A DNA stretch of 7,791 nt from an uncultured Chloroflexota bacterium (lineage in GTDB: Bacteria > Chloroflexota > Anaerolineae > Caldilineales > Caldilineaceae). This document shows positions 6,036 to 7,791 of this stretch, one piece after another. Position 1 is the stretch's first letter. Every line of letters starts with the position of its first letter. The position numbers and the translations under genes were made by a program. The stretch covers positions 1 through 7,791 of the forward strand of contig CAIOHJ010000084.1 of the NCBI GenBank assembly GCA_903858085.1, given 5' to 3'. Below the pieces are notes generated by a model. That model had not been told where the DNA came from and did not search any database. It saw nothing but the letters and a program-made list of their open reading frames with translations.

Positions 6036-7262
6036 ATGCCCGCCGAAGCCCCTCCCCCTGCGCTGCGCCAACAAATCTACCATCTGCAGCTGCGCGCCCG
6101 GGTCTTGCAGCAGATGGTGCTTGCTGCCACCGACCCGACTGCACTGGCCCAGGCCCTGGCCGAGGCTGGCGCAGTCGAAGACGAGCTGGCCACCCTCCAG
6201 CCAGCCCCCCACAGCGCTGCAGAAGCTGCAGTCTACCCGGAGTCCGCTGCCAGCGTGACCCGCAGCAGCGCAGTCACCCAGCTCAAAGCCACGGTCCGGC
6301 TGCGCATGGCCCATGTCCCCACCGGGATCTACCACCTGCTCGACGCGCAAAGCGATCCGCTGGTCGAGGTTGTCGTCGAGAATTTTGCCCCAGGGCGCCA
6401 GCGCCGGCTGCGCATCCAGGCCACTCTGGAAGGCTACAGCGCCAACGCGATAGCCACCCTGGAGCTGGCCCCGCGCGGCCGCGCCGAGGCGACGCGCAGC
6501 GTGGCCTTGCTGCCAACCCTCTTTCCTGAACACACCCAGGCCGTCCAGGAGCTGACCCGGGCCACCGTCGCCGTGCTGGTAGAAGATCTCGACGACGGCA
6601 AGGTCGAAACCCACGAAACCCTGCCCGTCTGGCTGCTCGCCCGCAACGCGGCCCCGCTTGCCGTACACGACCCCACCAACGGCAGTTGGGTCGACCTCAG
6701 CCGCTATTTTGGGGCGTTCGTCACCCCCAACCAGCGCGAGGTGATGCACTTTCTGCGCCAGGCCGCCGACCGCCACCCCGACCGCCAGCTGGCTGGCTAC
6801 CAAAGTGACGTCACCTTGCAGGTGCGCGCCCTCTTCGACGCACTCAAATACACCGCCAACATCACCTACGTCAATTCGCTGGTCATGTTCAACCCGGACC
6901 AAGGCGCGCGCGGACAGCGGGTTCGGCTGCCGCGCGAGACGCTGCAGGAAGCACAGGCCAACTGCATCGACGGCACGCTCCTCTTTGCCAGCCTGCTGGA
7001 AGCCATCACGCTCAACCCGGCGCTCGTCTTCGTGCCCGGCCACGCCTTTGTCGGCTGGGAAAGCACCCCCAACAGCAACCGATGGGACTATCTCGAAACG
7101 ACCATGATTGGCACCAATGACTTTCTGGAAGCCAACGCGATCGGACGCCAGAAAGCGCTTTTCTGGGAACAACAGGCCGCCACCCCGGCCAAAGCCCACC
7201 TCTTCCGGCGCTGGCCGCTGCAGACGCTGCGCACAGAGTACGGCGTCACACCGCTGGAGTAG
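6036..7262 (+). CDS. Transglutaminase-like (papain-fold) protein with N-terminal coiled coil and beta-rich middle domain
   Basis: A 408-residue protein of unknown function. Residues 8-55 are predicted helical and coiled-coil-like (LRQQIYHLQLRARVLQQMV). Residues 80-205 look like a beta-sandwich: VRLRMAHVPTG, VEVVVENFAPG, LRIQATLEGY and WLLARNAAPL alternate hydrophobic strands. Residues 225-408 resemble a transglutaminase-like domain with Cys310 at the start of a helix (ANCIDGTLLFASLLE), His336 in VPGHAFVGWE, and Asp351 or Glu354 in WDYLETT, in the Cys-His-Asp/Glu order of that fold. No signal peptide or membrane segment is visible, so it is probably cytoplasmic. Enzymes of this fold can be peptidases, amidases or transamidases; which applies is not known. 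It follows the protease gene by 12 bases with a strong ribosome binding site and ends at TAG 7260-7262. The fold call rests on the triad context and is fairly confident; the function is open. Confidence 0.8.
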   Translation: MPAEAPPPALRQQIYHLQLRARVLQQMVLAATDPTALAQALAEAGAVEDELATLQPAPHSAAEAAVYPESAASVTRSSAVTQLKATVRLRMAHVPTGIYHLLDAQSDPLVEVVVENFAPGRQRRLRIQATLEGYSANAIATLELAPRGRAEATRSVALLPTLFPEHTQAVQELTRATVAVLVEDLDDGKVETHETLPVWLLARNAAPLAVHDPTNGSWVDLSRYFGAFVTPNQREVMHFLRQAADRHPDRQLAGYQSDVTLQVRALFDALKYTANITYVNSLVMFNPDQGARGQRVRLPRETLQEAQANCIDGTLLFASLLEAITLNPALVFVPGHAFVGWESTPNSNRWDYLETTMIGTNDFLEANAIGRQKALFWEQQAATPAKAHLFRRWPLQTLRTEYGVTPLE

Positions 7263-7294
7263 AGGGCAATGGGATGCGCTGTGCAGCGCACACC

Positions 7295-7299
7295 AGGAG
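7295..7299 (+). promoter_or_regulatory. Ribosome binding site deciding the start of the SH3b-domain gene
   Basis: AGGAG lies 7 bases before the ATG at 7307, an ideal spacing. An in-frame ATG at 7274 also has a G-rich AGAGGG at 7261-7266, 7 bases upstream, and would add 11 residues, but the downstream site matches the consensus better. Confidence 0.75.
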
Positions 7300-7306
7300 C
7301 ACTCTG

Positions 7307-7791
7307 ATGGCCGCAAAAAACAAGGGCGATGCCCCCTCCTCGCGCCACAAGAAAAAATTGGCCGCCGACCGGCCTGACAAGGTCTCTGCCCAGCCAGCAG
7401 AGCTGGCCGCCGCCAGCCCCCTGCTGGCAGAGGTGCCCCTTATCTACACCAACCAGCAGCTGATCAACGCGCTGCACGACGCTGCCCAGGCACTGAACCA
7501 GCCAGAGTGGAGCCTCTTCGAACAGGCAGGCCTGACGCTGGAGCAGCTGACCGCCGACCGCCAGGCCCGCTACGGCGGCCCGCCGCTCGAAGCGTTGCCC
7601 GGCCTGTCTGCCCCTGCGCTGGCCCAGGCCCGAACCCTGCTGCTCGACCAGCTGAGCACCCTCCCCCTCGGACACGGCAGCGTCAATGCACCCGATGGGC
7701 TCAACCTGCGCGCCCAGCCGGCCATCCCCTCCCCCATCCTCTCCACACTGCCCCACGACAGCCCTGTGACGATCCTGGCTGAGCTTGGAGA
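7307..7791 (+). CDS. SH3b-domain protein with basic N-terminus and helical domain (3' partial)
   Basis: Open reading frame from ATG 7307 to the right edge, 161 complete codons with no stop. Residues 1-25 are basic and probably disordered (MAAKNKG, then RHKKK). Residues 46-118 form a compact predicted helical domain beginning YTNQQLINALHDAAQAL and continuing through WSLFEQAGLTLEQL, YGGPPLEALPGL and LLLDQLS; the pattern is distinctive but no named family is recognised. From about residue 125, VNAPDGLNLRAQPA, then PILSTLPHDSPVTILAELG, matches the first strands of a bacterial SH3b domain, which usually binds peptides or cell-wall stems. There is no signal peptide. It follows the transglutaminase-like gene by 44 bases and is probably cotranscribed with it. 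Further domains may lie beyond the window, so the function cannot be settled here. Confidence 0.8.
   Translation, partial: MAAKNKGDAPSSRHKKKLAADRPDKVSAQPAELAAASPLLAEVPLIYTNQQLINALHDAAQALNQPEWSLFEQAGLTLEQLTADRQARYGGPPLEALPGLSAPALAQARTLLLDQLSTLPLGHGSVNAPDGLNLRAQPAIPSPILSTLPHDSPVTILAELG

Noticed and set aside
5631..7316. Long - strand open frame (561 codons) across the protease and transglutaminase-like genes
   Set aside because: It covers two genes with clear catalytic motifs and ribosome binding sites, and its own translation shows no domain; it is a GC-driven shadow.
7088..7756. - strand open frame (222 codons) at the right edge
   Set aside because: It lies opposite the SH3b-domain gene, which has a strong ribosome binding site and a recognisable domain.

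Overview
The window is GC-rich, gene-dense bacterial DNA. The protein style suggests a Chloroflexota bacterium, possibly Caldilinea-like: a PBP1C-type penicillin-binding protein with a BiPBP_C-like tail, a queuine tRNA-ribosyltransferase, lipoprotein biogenesis, and an SH3b protein with an unrecognised helical domain. This taxonomic placement is inference from protein character, not from any marker or search. No RNA genes, CRISPR arrays, insertion sequences or attachment sites were seen.

Layout. (1) Positions 2-2005, + strand: the 3' two-thirds or more of a bifunctional penicillin-binding protein, cut by the left edge. (2) Positions 2006-2241: a convergent intergenic region with a tandem array of six full 22-bp GC-rich repeats, a strong hairpin at the end of the array, and a 14-bp perfect palindrome beside the next stop codon. 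(3) Positions 2242-5118, - strand: a tightly packed operon transcribed tgt, then uppP, then a PstS-like lipoprotein gene. tgt and uppP share an ATGA overlap, and uppP overlaps the start of the lipoprotein gene. (4) Positions 5119-5276: a divergent promoter region with a perfect TTGACA box and an inverted repeat. (5) Positions 5277 to the right edge, + strand: three genes with good ribosome binding sites and short gaps. They encode a metzincin-type zinc protease without a signal peptide, a transglutaminase-like cysteine-protease-fold protein, and an SH3b-domain protein cut by the right edge.

How the genes may work together. The left half has a cell-envelope theme. The penicillin-binding protein polymerises lipid II and releases undecaprenyl diphosphate. 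UppP dephosphorylates that carrier and releases phosphate. The neighbouring lipoprotein belongs to the phosphate-binding family, so it could capture phosphate; this link is inference. Tgt (queuosine tRNA modification) looks like an operon passenger. The right-hand operon is the part that may be undescribed. It pairs two predicted peptidase-fold enzymes that lack export signals with a third protein carrying a basic N-terminus, a compact helical domain and an SH3b domain. No known system is confidently recognised, and the operon continues beyond the window.
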